A stretch of 64,000 nucleotides of DNA from Gaiellasilicea sp963705515 (GTDB lineage: Bacteria > Actinomycetota > Thermoleophilia > Gaiellales > Gaiellaceae): positions 194,079-258,078 of the forward strand of contig CAVPJV010000007.1 of the NCBI GenBank assembly GCA_963705515.1, in the 5' to 3' direction. Under the pieces are notes generated by a model. That model searched no databases. It was not told where the DNA came from and saw only the letters and a program-made list of their open reading frames with translations. This document shows, piece by piece, positions 53,307 through 61,709 of this stretch. Numbering within the stretch: the stretch's first letter is position 1; each line of letters opens with the position of its first letter. A program made the translations under genes and the position numbers.

Positions 53307-53506
53307 GCGGGTTCGACCATGCAGAGCATGTCGACCACGCGTGCGATGTTGCCGAGCTCGTCGAGGTCGATCAGGTTGACCACGCGCCAGATCGACCCGT
53401 CCGCGAGCGCGAGCACATCGCCTCGCTCGACCGGTGCCGGCGCATGCGCGATCCCGAGATCGCTGCCGTCGGTGCCTTGCACTCTGAGCTTGATGCCCAC
53501 CTTCAC
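53303..53506 (-). CDS. Small hypothetical protein
   Basis: A 67-residue acidic protein (GTG start): KVGIKLRVQGTDGSDLGIAH, APVERGDVLALADGSIWRVV, NLIDLDELGNIARVVDMLCM. The regular strand-turn pattern (GDVLALADGSIWRVV) is that of a small beta-barrel. No known family. It is isolated between the lacI promoter and the accessory zone. Confidence 0.5.
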   Translation of the reverse strand: MKVGIKLRVQGTDGSDLGIAHAPAPVERGDVLALADGSIWRVVNLIDLDELGNIARVVDMLCMVEPA

Positions 53507-53679
53507 GCGGCCAGCATGCCCTCTACATCAGCCGAACGAACTGACCCGATCGTGTCCTATCTGGCCGAAACCGCGAGCACTACTTTTGTCTGAGCAGCGT
53601 CGAATGAGCGCCCGTGCAGGCGCTCCGAGCGTTCGCCCAACGACCCTCAAGATGAAAGGCTTCTGATGCAGGTGATCGA

Positions 53680-53808
53680 GTGAGTCTGAGCTCCGACTGG
53701 CTCGACTTCCTGCTGGCGACCGGGGTGACGGCGGTCGGCCTCTTCATCGTGGCCGGAGTTGTGCTCTGGCTCACGGCCAGGGCTCGTAAGCGCCGCTCCG
53801 CCGCGTAG
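53680..53808 (+). CDS. Candidate 42-residue single-pass membrane protein
   Basis: GTG 53680 opens VSLSSDWLDFLLATGVTAVG, LFIVAGVVLWLTARARKRRS, AA. One strong hydrophobic helix followed by a basic end (ARKRRS) gives the typical shape of a small membrane peptide. The ribosome site (GCAGG) is weak. Function unknown. Confidence 0.4.
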   Translation: MSLSSDWLDFLLATGVTAVGLFIVAGVVLWLTARARKRRSAA

Positions 53809-53900
53809 ACGAGGGGCCTCTTCTCGGCTACTGCGTCAGTGGGTGCGGAGCGAGACCGCCTTCTGGCCATCGTGACCGCAGTGGCGAGGATCCACACGCG

Positions 53901-54657
53901 CTAGAACCGGTCGAGAAGTTGACGCTTCTTCTCGTCGAACTCGAGCGGCGTGATCAGGCCGCGATCGCGCAGATCGGCGAGCCGGCTGAGCGCGGAGTCA
54001 AGCTCGTCGGCCGAGATGCCGGACGGCGCCGACGAGGCGGGCTCGGGCTCCGAGATCGTGGCCGCGGCCTGCTCCAGGGCGCGCGCTCCCCCCACCTCGA
54101 GCTCGTACTCGTGCTTGGCGTCGAGCAGCGCTCGCTTGAAGCCGTCGGCGTCGGGCAGGAAGCGGATCTTGCTCGTTCCCGCCTCGGACGCCGTCAACAG
54201 GTCGATCTCGCCGTAACCGACGATCCGGCCGAGCCACGGGTGGCCGACGATCATGTCGCTGATCATCGGAAGCGAGGTGTCGCGCGAGTACTTGTTGATC
54301 AGCGCCGCCCGCCTCGATCACCCGCCGCGTCGTCACGAGGTACCGCTCGACCCTCCAGACCAGGAAGAACCAGCCGACGCCGAGGACCCCGATCGCGAGG
54401 AAGAGCCAGAAGCCCCAGCCGAGCAGCGAGCTGAGGAAACCGAAGACACCGTCGTCGGGGACGCCCTGGTCGAGGAGAAGGACTGCGATCCCGGCGCCGA
54501 GCGCAAGCACGAACCACCTCCCCGCCTCCAGAAACGTGAGCCAGTGCCGCTGCCGCACGAGCAGGACGCGCTCACCGGTGGCGAGCAGCGAGTCGTACTT
54601 CGAGGCCTCGTCCTCCGGAGAGGCGGCGCCGGCTGTGGTCTCGACCGCTTCGGGCAT
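53901..54657 (-). pseudogene. PH-domain membrane protein with SHOCT tail, frameshifted
   Basis: The N-terminal half (residues about 1-115, MPEAVETTAGAASPEDEASK) has two membrane helices (WFVLALGAGIAVLLLDQG and FWLFLAIGVLGVGWFFLVW), then YLVTTRRVIEAGG. After that the frame must shift by one base near 54303 to reach LINKYSRDTSLPMISDMIVG, GRIVGYGEIDLLTASEAGTS, the bacterial PH fold (bPH_2), and a C-terminal short SHOCT-type module (LADLRDRGLITPLEFDEKKR). Deleting one base joins them smoothly. Possibly a real intact gene with a consensus error. Confidence 0.72.
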
Positions 54658-54786
54658 GGTTTCGCAGGCTCCTGCCGCGCAGATACTGACTACTCCACGA
54701 GCAACGCGCAGATCGACCGGATCATCGCGGCGAAACATCAGCGGACACGGGAGGAAGATCGAGGCGGTCGAGCACGTCCCGTGAGC

Positions 54787-55248
54787 ATGAAGGCAGCAGC
54801 CGTTCTCCTCGTCCTCGTCGTCACGGCGGCGACTCTTGCCGGGCTGGGCTCGGCCGCACTCGGGCCAAGCTCGACTCCGCCGGCACCGCTCCCCATAGCC
54901 ACCGTGGTTCAGCACGGCGGACTGTGCTTCCGGGATAGGGAACGCCCGGGCACGGAATGCCGCTCGATGGTGACCATCACAGACGACTGGATCAGCGCGC
55001 CGGGAGCCAGGCCGCGCGCCCTGAAGAAGACGGAGCGCGCACGCTTGCTCAGCGCCATCGGACAGATCAACGCTGACCACCTCCGAACGCATCCCTTCCT
55101 GGGCATGTGCCCAACCGGCCTCGACGGCCGGGAGTCGATCTATCGCTTTCGCGGGTTCGGACGACAACTGGCTTCGTGCACGTACGACCTGAGCGGCGTC
55201 ACGGCGGTCAGTCTCGTGAACCGGCTCATCGGGCAACTCGGTCGTTGA
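54787..55248 (+). CDS. Secreted hypothetical protein
   Basis: A 153-residue protein with signal peptide (AAAVLLVLVVTAATLAGLGS) and four to five cysteines (GLCFRDRERPGTECRSMVTI, GMCP, ASCTYDLSG) likely forming disulfides outside the cell. ATG 54787 chosen over GTG 54781, two codons earlier. Family not recognised. It is followed by a good terminator, so it ends its transcript. Confidence 0.7.
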   Translation: MKAAAVLLVLVVTAATLAGLGSAALGPSSTPPAPLPIATVVQHGGLCFRDRERPGTECRSMVTITDDWISAPGARPRALKKTERARLLSAIGQINADHLRTHPFLGMCPTGLDGRESIYRFRGFGRQLASCTYDLSGVTAVSLVNRLIGQLGR

Positions 55249-55292
55249 TCTCAGCGCCTGTCGTTCCCAAGGGCTTTCGTCAACCAAAGGAA

Positions 55293-55314
55293 AAACCCCG
55301 TTTCCGGGGCTTTT
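55293..55314. terminator. Bidirectional intrinsic terminator
   Basis: CCCCG-TTTC-CGGGG (55296-55309 with flanks) is bounded by AAAAA on the left and TTTT on the right, so it works on both strands. It ends the secreted-protein gene and, read on the minus strand, lies just beyond the duplicated tRNA 3' end, like the hairpin beside the intact tRNA-Val. Confidence 0.85.
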
Positions 55315-55317
55315 CTA

Positions 55318-55359
55318 TGGGCGGTACTGGGCTCGAACCAGTGACCCCCAGCTTGTCGA
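55318..55359 (-). repeat. 42-bp duplicated tRNA-Val 3' end (attachment-site remnant)
   Basis: Identical over 42 bases to 57451-57492 in the same orientation. It covers the discriminator base, acceptor 3' strand, T arm, variable loop, 3' anticodon stem and the whole anticodon loop of tRNA-Val(GAC), then diverges completely. The 5' half of a tRNA is absent. This is what is left at the distal end when an element integrates into a tRNA gene. Confidence 0.85.
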
Positions 55360-55563
55360 CTCGGGGCAGGCGTTCGCGCCTGTTCGCCCAGGTTCGGCAA
55401 ACCCGCACGGCTATGCCATTCCGCCAGAGTCGACCGAACGGCGAGCGAACGTGAGCGAACGACGGTTGCAGCCATTGCGGCCACGCCGTGCGCGTCACGT
55501 TCCGAGGGGGTTGACGGAGAACTCGCCGGCTGAGAGCTTCGCCTCTTCGTGACCCGCGCCATC

Positions 55564-55695
55564 ATGCGTGGCAAGAGCGCATACACCACGATCGTCGTGG
55601 TCGGCGGAATCGCCACGCCAGTGTCGTTCCGGCGAGACGGTTGGTTCACGCAAGCAGAGGTCGACGCGAAGCTCGCCGCTCAGCAGAAGGGCTGA
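55564..55695 (+). CDS. Candidate 43-residue protein in the island
   Basis: ATG 55564 opens MRGKSAYTTIVVVGGIATPV, SFRRDGWFTQAEVDAKLAAQ, QKG. The region between the attachment repeat and this frame (55360-55563) shows no other gene. The segment after it (55696-55822) holds only the palindrome. Possible gene or leftover of a longer one. Confidence 0.3.
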   Translation: MRGKSAYTTIVVVGGIATPVSFRRDGWFTQAEVDAKLAAQQKG

Positions 55696-55762
55696 GCCCC
55701 TGTGGCTCACACAGCAAGACTCTCAGGATCGCCGCCATCGACGATGGCGCTCGAACTACATC

Positions 55763-55807
55763 GGAGGGATCCGCCCGAGGTTTTGCGAGCCAGGGGCGGA
55801 TCCCTCC
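55763..55807. repeat. 14-bp inverted repeat related to the 80-bp repeats
   Basis: GGAGGGATCCGCCC (55763-55776) pairs perfectly with 55794-55807 around 17 bases. On the minus strand it contains GGGATCCGCCCCTG, a 14-mer identical to the hairpin core of the 80-bp repeats at 14731. Suggests a dispersed palindromic repeat family. Confidence 0.7.
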
Positions 55808-55822
55808 TAGTAAGCGATATCA

Positions 55823-56539
55823 CTAGGTGCTGACCTCGGCAGGGATGGTGGCGTCGATCGCTGCCTTGATCAGGTCAGCGACAGCTGCGGGCTTCGACAC
55901 GTAGACCGAGTGGCTGCCTTCGACTTCGATCACGGTCGAACCGGCGCGCTTGGACATTGCGTGCTGGGCCGGTGGCGGGATCATCCGGTCCTGGGTCGCG
56001 ATGAGGTACCAGCTTGGCTTGCTCTTCCACGCTGGCTCGCTGATCGTGCCGCCCAGGGCCTCAACCCCCCAGGGGAGCTGTGAGTCGGCCATGAACGCAG
56101 CCTGCTCCTCGCTCAGGTCGGCAGCGAATGACCCGTGGAACTTCTCCCGGTCGAGAAACAGGAAGCCCTCTTGCGGGGGCAGGATCGGCGGTACGGGCGC
56201 GCCAGCGGGCGGATCCGCGATCAGGGTGTTCACCGATTCGCCGGCGTCGGGTGCGAAGGCGGCGATGTAGACGAGCGCCGCGACCTTGGGATGGTTGCCC
56301 GCCTCGGTGATGACGGCCCCACCATAGGAGTGGCCGACGAGGATGACCGGTTCGTTCCGCGCCGCGTCGATCGCGCGCTTGGTCACGGCAACATCGTCAG
56401 CATGCGAGATCGTCGGGTGTTGGACGACGCTGACGTCGTAGCCGTCATTGGTCAGCTGCTCGTAGACACCCTGCCAACCCGAGCCATCGACAAAACCGCC
56501 GTGGACAAGGACGACAGAGGGAGTGTCCGGCATGCTCAT
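55823..56539 (-). CDS. Alpha/beta hydrolase
   Basis: A 238-residue esterase-like protein: PSVVLVHGGFVDGSGWQGVY (oxyanion HGG), nucleophile elbow PVILVGHSYGGAVITEAGNH (G-H-S-Y-G), acid region in LIATQDRMIPPPAQHAM and catalytic His in VEGSHSVYVSKPAAVADLIK. Such stand-alone hydrolases move often between genomes. It is the only substantial gene in the tRNA-Val island remnant and its base composition looks less GC-extreme than neighbours. Substrate unknown; SD AAGGATC is present before ATG 56539. Confidence 0.9.
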   Translation of the reverse strand: MSMPDTPSVVLVHGGFVDGSGWQGVYEQLTNDGYDVSVVQHPTISHADDVAVTKRAIDAARNEPVILVGHSYGGAVITEAGNHPKVAALVYIAAFAPDAGESVNTLIADPPAGAPVPPILPPQEGFLFLDREKFHGSFAADLSEEQAAFMADSQLPWGVEALGGTISEPAWKSKPSWYLIATQDRMIPPPAQHAMSKRAGSTVIEVEGSHSVYVSKPAAVADLIKAAIDATIPAEVST

Positions 56540-57176
56540 GAAGAGATCCTTCCGTTCGAGAGTCGTTGAGCCTCTGTGCTGCTAGCCGGGTGGCTCGGCG
56601 CAGTACCGCCAGCTTCGCGACGAGCCAGACTCACACAGCAGCATTGAGCCCTCAAAAAGTGGATGGCGGCATCATCGATTCGCCAGACGACACCTCCCTT
56701 CGATCCGGTTGTCCCACCAGATTACGCCCCTTCCCCCAGACCTGCCGCACCCACCACCCGATAGAGAGGCGGACGAACTTCGGGCGCGCCCCCGCGTGAA
56801 AAAGGGCGCGCCTGAGTGCTTCCAGCGTAGGTGCCTCAGCTCCGGAGGAGAGCGAAGACGAAGTCAACGTACAGCAGGCCGGTGGCTCGAATCCGTTGGG
56901 TCACCACCTCGACGCTGGTCATTGCCAAGTTCTTCACTTGCACGGCCGAGGAGAAAGAGATTCCGGCCTGGCTGCGGGCTCGCGCCCTCGGCAGTTGGGG
57001 GGCCTTGAGCGCGAGCCTCCACAGCACGGAGGACGCCGCACGGGCGCCCTGGGGCGGCAGGGTAAGGAGCACCGGATGCCGATGGAATGACCCAGGTGGA
57101 CTATCCGTGCGAGCCGCGGCGGTCAACTCCTCCTGGGGGATGCCGTCAACCGGAGACGCGGCCGTAAGCTGACGAT
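56540..57176. other. Island segment with no recognisable gene
   Basis: About 640 bp between the hydrolase and the zinc-ribbon gene. Open frames exist on both strands but have poor composition (Arg/Ser/Pro-rich, no domain). Nothing resembling an integrase, repeat array or RNA gene is seen. Probably decayed island DNA. Confidence 0.5.
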
Positions 57177-57356
57177 GTGGCACGGACGGCGAAGCTGATC
57201 GAGTGCGCGAAGTGCGGCCGACCCGTACGCGAGACGGATGCGGAAGAGCTGGGCTGGCGCTACTGGTCGGACGGCGTCGACCTGCACCTGATCTGCGCAC
57301 TCTGCGCTCATCGCGAGTTCCGGCCTGACGCGCCTGCCTTCGTTCAGAAGCTATGA
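57177..57356 (+). CDS. Small zinc-ribbon protein
   Basis: A 59-residue protein (GTG 57177): KLIECAKCGRPVRETDAEEL, GWRYWSDGVDLHLICALCAH, REFRPDAPAFVQKL. Two CxxC knuckles (CAKC and CALC) about 30 residues apart form a typical zinc ribbon. Too short for most gene callers but with sensible composition. It lies at the tRNA end of the island remnant. Function unknown; perhaps a nucleic-acid or protein adaptor. Confidence 0.65.
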   Translation: MARTAKLIECAKCGRPVRETDAEELGWRYWSDGVDLHLICALCAHREFRPDAPAFVQKL

Positions 57357-57418
57357 ACGCAGCCATTCTGCAGCCACGAGCGAATGGATGAGGGTCGATC
57401 AGGGACGCCACGAAAGAG

Positions 57419-57445
57419 CGAAAGCCCCGCTTAGCGGGGCTTTCG
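57419..57445. terminator. Hairpin terminator after tRNA-Val
   Basis: A perfect 12-bp stem CGAAAGCCCCGC / GCGGGGCTTTCG around TTA. Read on the minus strand it begins 6 bases after the tRNA 3' end and ends in CTTTCG. It likely ends the tRNA transcript and may also serve the zinc-ribbon gene. Confidence 0.8.
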
Positions 57446-57450
57446 TGAGG

Positions 57451-57523
57451 TGGGCGGTACTGGGCTCGAACCAGTGACCCCCAGCTTGTCGAGCTGGTGC
57501 TCTCCCAACTGAGCTAACCGCCC
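57451..57523 (-). tRNA. tRNA-Val(GAC)
   Basis: A 73-nt cloverleaf without encoded CCA: acceptor GGGCGGT/ACCGCCC plus A, D arm GCTC-AGTTGGGA-GAGC, anticodon arm CCAGC-TCGACAA-GCTGG with anticodon GAC, 5-nt variable loop, T arm ACTGG-TTCGAGC-CCAGT. Reads GUC/GUU valine codons. Its 3' part is duplicated at 55318. Confidence 0.97.
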
Positions 57524-57687
57524 TAGGTGGCTCAGACTAGCGGAATCCGGCCCCGCCCGAGACGCCTAGAAAGGCCGCGTGGCAGCCGCGTGACAGCCGC
57601 TCTCGGTAGAGCCGGATCCCGATTCGTTCTGGCGGTCCGCGCCCGCCAGGCGGTCGACCCGTCGCACACTGTGCCCACCGGAGCCAC

Positions 57688-59199
57688 CTACAGCCCTCGC
57701 GCCAGGTGGAAATACGCCTGGTTCCACCGAAGCTCGTTCTTGACGTCGCGCATGCGCGTTTCCGCATCGATCGCGAGGAGCTCGAGTCCTGCGATCTCGG
57801 CAAGATCGGTGAAGACGTCCATGTCGAGCGACTGGCAGTAGCTCGTGTGGTGCGCACCCCCGGCGAGCAGCCAAGCCTCAGCCGCTGTCGCGAGGTCAGG
57901 CTTCGGCTCCCAGACTGCCCGCGCAACGGGGAGCCGAGGCAAATCCTCATCCGGGGACACCACGTCCACCTCATTCGCGACGAGACGGAAACGATCTCCC
58001 AGGTCGATGAGGCTGACCACCACGGCCGGCCCGGGCGCGGCTGTGAACACGAGCCGAACGGGGTCTTGCTTTCCGCCGATCGAGAGCGGGTGGATCTCGC
58101 AGGAGGGCTTCTGACCGGCGATCGCGATCGAGGGGCACACCTCGAGCATGTGCGCGCCAAGCACCTGCGGCCCTTCCGGCGCCAGGTGGTACGTGTAGTC
58201 CTCCATGAACGACGTGCCACCTGCGAGCCCGGCGCTCATCACCTTGGTGATCCGGACGAGCGCCGCGGTCTTCCAGTCGCCTTCCCCCCCGAACCCGTAC
58301 CCGTCCGCCATCAGGCGCTGCACGGCGATGCCGGGAAGTTGCGGCAGACCGTCCAGGTCCTCGAAGGTATCCGTGAACGCCTTGAAGCCTCCCGTCTCGA
58401 GAAAACCGCGCAGACCCGCCTCGATCCGCGCGGCGTCCCGCAGTGACTCGCGGCGAGCTCCACCTTCCTGGAGAGCCGGCACGAGCACGTACAGGTGCTC
58501 GTACTCGTCGACCAGCACGTCGACCGCCGCATCCGAAACGTCCCGCACAGCGTCGACGAGATCGCCGATGCCGTAGCCGTCGACGGCTATGCCGAGGCGA
58601 AGCTGAGCCTCCACCTTGTCGCCCTCGGTGACTGCGACGTGACGCATGTTGTCGCCGAAGCGGGCGACGCTGAGCGTCTGCGCCTCCCGCCAGCCGCACG
58701 CGGCCCGTGACCAGGTTCCGATCCGGCCCACGACGGACGGGTCACGCCAGTGCCCCACGACTGTCTTGCGCTTCAGCCCCATCCTGGTGCCGATAAACCC
58801 GAACTCGCGGTCGCCGTGCGCCGACTGGTTCAGGTTCATGAAGTCCATGTCGATCTCGCCCCAGGGAAGATCCCGGTTGAACTGGGTGTGGAGGTGCAGT
58901 AGCGGCTTCTGCAGCGCAGCAAGACCGGCGATCCACATCTTCGCCGGAGAGAAGGTGTGCATCCAACTCATCACGCCGACGCAGTCCGCTGTGGCATTCG
59001 CCTCCATGCACAGCTGGCGGATCGAGTCGGCGCTCGTGACCACGGGCTTGTGAACGACGCGGACCGGCACGACGTCCGCATCGTTCAGCGCCTCGGCCAC
59101 CTCTCGCGAATGCTCGGCGACCCGGCCCAGGACCGTGTCCCCGTAGAGCTGCTGGCTCCCCGTCACGAGCCAGACTTCGAACTGTCCAAGCGCTTTCAT
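57688..59199 (-). CDS. araA: L-arabinose isomerase
   Basis: A 503-residue Mn-dependent isomerase converting L-arabinose to L-ribulose. Diagnostic parts are FEVWLVTGSQQLYGDTVLGR, GVMSWMHTFSPAKMWIAGLA, LHLHTQFNRDLPWGEIDMDF and FMNLNQSAHGDREFGFIGTR, then GYGFGGEGDWKTAALVRITK with GTSFMEDYTYHLAPEGPQVL (metal Glu and His) and GGAHHTSYCQSLDMDVFTDL near the end. ATG 59199 overlaps the galT remnant's stop. araB and araD are not in this window. Confidence 0.97.
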   Translation of the reverse strand: MKALGQFEVWLVTGSQQLYGDTVLGRVAEHSREVAEALNDADVVPVRVVHKPVVTSADSIRQLCMEANATADCVGVMSWMHTFSPAKMWIAGLAALQKPLLHLHTQFNRDLPWGEIDMDFMNLNQSAHGDREFGFIGTRMGLKRKTVVGHWRDPSVVGRIGTWSRAACGWREAQTLSVARFGDNMRHVAVTEGDKVEAQLRLGIAVDGYGIGDLVDAVRDVSDAAVDVLVDEYEHLYVLVPALQEGGARRESLRDAARIEAGLRGFLETGGFKAFTDTFEDLDGLPQLPGIAVQRLMADGYGFGGEGDWKTAALVRITKVMSAGLAGGTSFMEDYTYHLAPEGPQVLGAHMLEVCPSIAIAGQKPSCEIHPLSIGGKQDPVRLVFTAAPGPAVVVSLIDLGDRFRLVANEVDVVSPDEDLPRLPVARAVWEPKPDLATAAEAWLLAGGAHHTSYCQSLDMDVFTDLAEIAGLELLAIDAETRMRDVKNELRWNQAYFHLARGL

Positions 59200-59459
59200 C
59201 GATCACGCCCCAAAGAGTGCGGTGCTTCCTGAGCGACCATCAGATACGGGCACTCGAAGTGGAACAGCGCGTCGTACCGTACAGCGACATCGTGGAGCGC
59301 GCGGATGAGATCGATCTGCTCGGCGGGGGTGAGGTCCGGCAAGCGTGAGACGCCGTGCCGCCGCGCACCACCGCCACCTCGTACGGCCAGCAAGCGGCGT
59401 ACGGCACACCGACGACGAAGCTGTCGTTGGCCTCCAGTCGACCCGGGTGGCACGCTCAT
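59196..59459 (-). pseudogene. galT: Remnant of galactose-1-phosphate uridylyltransferase
   Basis: Only a middle piece of GalT is left: ANDSFVVGVPYAACWPYEVA in one frame and LPDLTPAEQIDLIRALHDVA, VRYDALFHFECPYLMVAQEA in another. The N-terminal two thirds with the HPH catalytic motif and the last about 80 residues are missing. Yet it still begins with ATGA overlapping galK and ends overlapping araA. Cannot be an active uridylyltransferase. True deletion or mis-assembly are both possible. Confidence 0.7.
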
Positions 59460-60577
59460 TGCGCGACGTGCGGTTCCACCTCGACCTCACCGGCTCCGTC
59501 TGCCGAGGCGCAGATAAAGCCGGTCGCCCTGCGACCCGAGCGGGAGACGTAGGCGTCTGCGACATCCGTGACGAACTGCGTCGCTTGGTCAGCAACTGCC
59601 AGCGCGACGACCGACCCGCCGAACCCGCCTCCGGTCATGCGCGCTGCCACCGCTCCGTGCGCGTAGGCGAGCTCAACGAGCAGGTCGAGTTCCGGCGTGG
59701 AGACCTCGAAGTCATCGCGCAGGCTGCGATGGCCGTCGCGGAAGACCGTCCCGAGCGTCGCGAGATCCGGACCGCACGGTTCCTCGAGCGCAGCGACACA
59801 CAGACGCACGCGCTCGTTCTCGGAGACGACGTGACGAAGCCTTCGGGTCGCGACCTCGTCGAGTCCCGCCGCGCGAGCCTCCGCTTCAGCGTCTGCGACC
59901 GTCATTGACGTCGGGCGCCGCCCGTCCAGCACCGCAAGTGCCCGCTCGAGCTCCACGCGCCGCCTGGCGTACCCGGAGTGCTCGAGCGTACGCCGGACGC
60001 CCGAATCGAGAACGACGATCGCGAGCCCCGTGGGGAGGGGCACCAGCCGATGCTCTTCTGTCGCGCAGTCGAGCAAGAGAGCATGACCGCGCCCGCCAAG
60101 CAGTGAGGTTGCCGGATCCATCAACCCGCACGGCACTCCAACTGCCAGATGCTCCGCCGCCTGAGCGAGCCTCGCGAGCTCGAGCCGAGGCAGGTGGAAA
60201 CCCGCCACCCGACAGAGCGCGAGCGCCACCGACACGTCCAGAGCGGCGGACGACGACAGCCCGGCCCCGACCGGGACCGTCGAGAGAATCGTCCCGTCGA
60301 CGCCGACGGGAGGTCTCCCGCGCTCGCCGAGCAGCCGCGCCACCGCGGCGACATATCTTCCCCAGCCGGGGACGAGCCCCCGTGCTGCGCCGTCGTTCGC
60401 GAGCTCAACCGTCTCCGAGAACGCAAGCGAGCGCAGACGGATCGCCTCCTCGTCCTGCCGTCCAGCCACCGTCACGCCGAGATCGATGGCTACCGGGAGC
60501 ACGAGCCCGCCCGAGTAGTCGGTGTGCTCGCCGATCAGGTTGACGCGGGCCGGCGCGAAGACCGCAAATGCACTCAT
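59456..60577 (-). CDS. galK: Galactokinase
   Basis: A 373-residue GHMP kinase that phosphorylates galactose at C1 with ATP. The galactokinase signature ARVNLIGEHTDYSGGLVLPV is at residues 10-29. The ATP loop is TVPVGAGLSSSAALDVSVAL, and MDPATSLLGGRGHALLLDC follows. The C-terminal RMTGGGFGGSVVALAV is motif 3. Without an intact galT next door the Leloir pathway would need a transferase elsewhere. ATG 60577. Confidence 0.95.
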   Translation of the reverse strand: MSAFAVFAPARVNLIGEHTDYSGGLVLPVAIDLGVTVAGRQDEEAIRLRSLAFSETVELANDGAARGLVPGWGRYVAAVARLLGERGRPPVGVDGTILSTVPVGAGLSSSAALDVSVALALCRVAGFHLPRLELARLAQAAEHLAVGVPCGLMDPATSLLGGRGHALLLDCATEEHRLVPLPTGLAIVVLDSGVRRTLEHSGYARRRVELERALAVLDGRRPTSMTVADAEAEARAAGLDEVATRRLRHVVSENERVRLCVAALEEPCGPDLATLGTVFRDGHRSLRDDFEVSTPELDLLVELAYAHGAVAARMTGGGFGGSVVALAVADQATQFVTDVADAYVSRSGRRATGFICASADGAGEVEVEPHVAQ

Positions 60578-60682
60578 CGATTCCCACGCCCTGTCATGAG
60601 CACCGTCACGGCGCTCGTGACGCTAGCTGAGCCTCCTCTCGGCTGAGGCAACGAGCCGGCCCGCCATGCTGTCGGATTTGGG

Positions 60683-61709
60683 CTACGCCTCCGCCTCACG
60701 CATGTGCGGCGGCGGCGACGGCCGCTCGTCAGTCCCCGCTCCCGTCTCCGCGATCAGCTCGTCGATCTGTCGCAGAACGCCTTCGTCCAGATCGCCTTCT
60801 CCCGCCGCCAACCAGCCGTCGACGTGCGCGGGCCTGCGGGCGCCGACGATTGCACCCGTCACCCCCTGCTGCGCCAGCACCCAGCCGACGGCGAGGGACG
60901 GCACGGTCCACGCCCAAACGCTCGGCAAGGGATCGAAGCCCGTCGACGAGCGCGAGGTTCGCCGAGAGCGCTGGCTCCTGGAAGACGGGCGACCCGCGGC
61001 GCCAGTCACCCGGATCCAGCTGCTCGATGCGGTCGTGATCGAAGGTTCCCGTCAGCATCCCCGAGGCCATCGGCGAGTAGGCGATCACGCCCGTGCCGTG
61101 ACCGTCCGCCCAGGGGAGTAGCTCCGAGCGCGCACCGCGCGCGAGCAGCGAGAGCTGGGGCTGGAGCGAGTCGACGTGGCAGACGGCTTCGCAGCGCTCG
61201 AGTTGCTCGACGTCGTGGTTGCAGACGCCGATCCACCGCACCTTGCCCTCGTCGACCAACTCTGCCATCACGCCCCAGGACTCCTCGATCAGCGTCCCCG
61301 TCGTCCAGTCGGGCCAGTGGAACTGGTAGAGGTCGATCCGCTCCACGCCCAGCCTGTGCAGGCTCGCATCGCACTCGCGGCGGATCGAATCCGGGCGCAG
61401 GTCGTTCCCGACCTCGCCCTCGGGCAACCCGTCCCAGACGCGGCCGCACTTCGTGAACAGGTAGACGTCCTCGCCTGCACGAAACGGCTTCACAGCCTCG
61501 CCGACAACCTCCTCCGCGTGGCCGAGTCCGTAAACGGCTGCCGCGTCGATCCAGTTGACGCCGCGTTCGATCGCGTGCCTGATCGCCGCCACCGATTCGT
61601 CGTCGTCGACCTCGCCCCAACCGAACCTCCACGGCCCGCCGATCGCCCACGTCCCGAAGCCGACCGTCGACAGCTGAGGCCCGCCGGAACCGAGCTGCCG
61701 CGTCTTCAC
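60683..61709 (-). pseudogene. Aldo/keto reductase, frameshifted near its C-terminus
   Basis: NAD(P)-dependent oxidoreductase with an AKR barrel: TRQLGSGGPQLSTVGFGTWA, GVNWIDAAAVYGLGHAEEVV (catalytic Asp, Tyr), YLFTKCGRVWDGL (Lys), LYQFHWPDWTTG (His) and GVIAYSPMASGMLTG. After LRSLAERL the frame shifts at GGG (60913-60915) to AWTVPSLAVGWVLAQQGVTG and AIVGARRPAHVDGWLAAGEG. Removing one G restores a normal 340-residue protein. Possibly an aldose or L-fucose/galactose dehydrogenase given the operon. Confidence 0.85.

Noticed and set aside
55318..55440. A second complete tRNA gene at 55318
   Set aside because: Only the 3' 42 bases match; the 5' side cannot form the acceptor, D or anticodon stems.
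56566..57172. Several open frames of 60-190 codons on both strands in the island
   Set aside because: Composition is Arg/Ser/Pro-rich, they overlap each other, and no ribosome site or domain is visible.
6599..60915. Programmed +1 frameshifting as a shared mechanism
   Set aside because: No common slippery sequence, stop codon or rare codon is found at the slip sites, and most genes involved are not known to use it.
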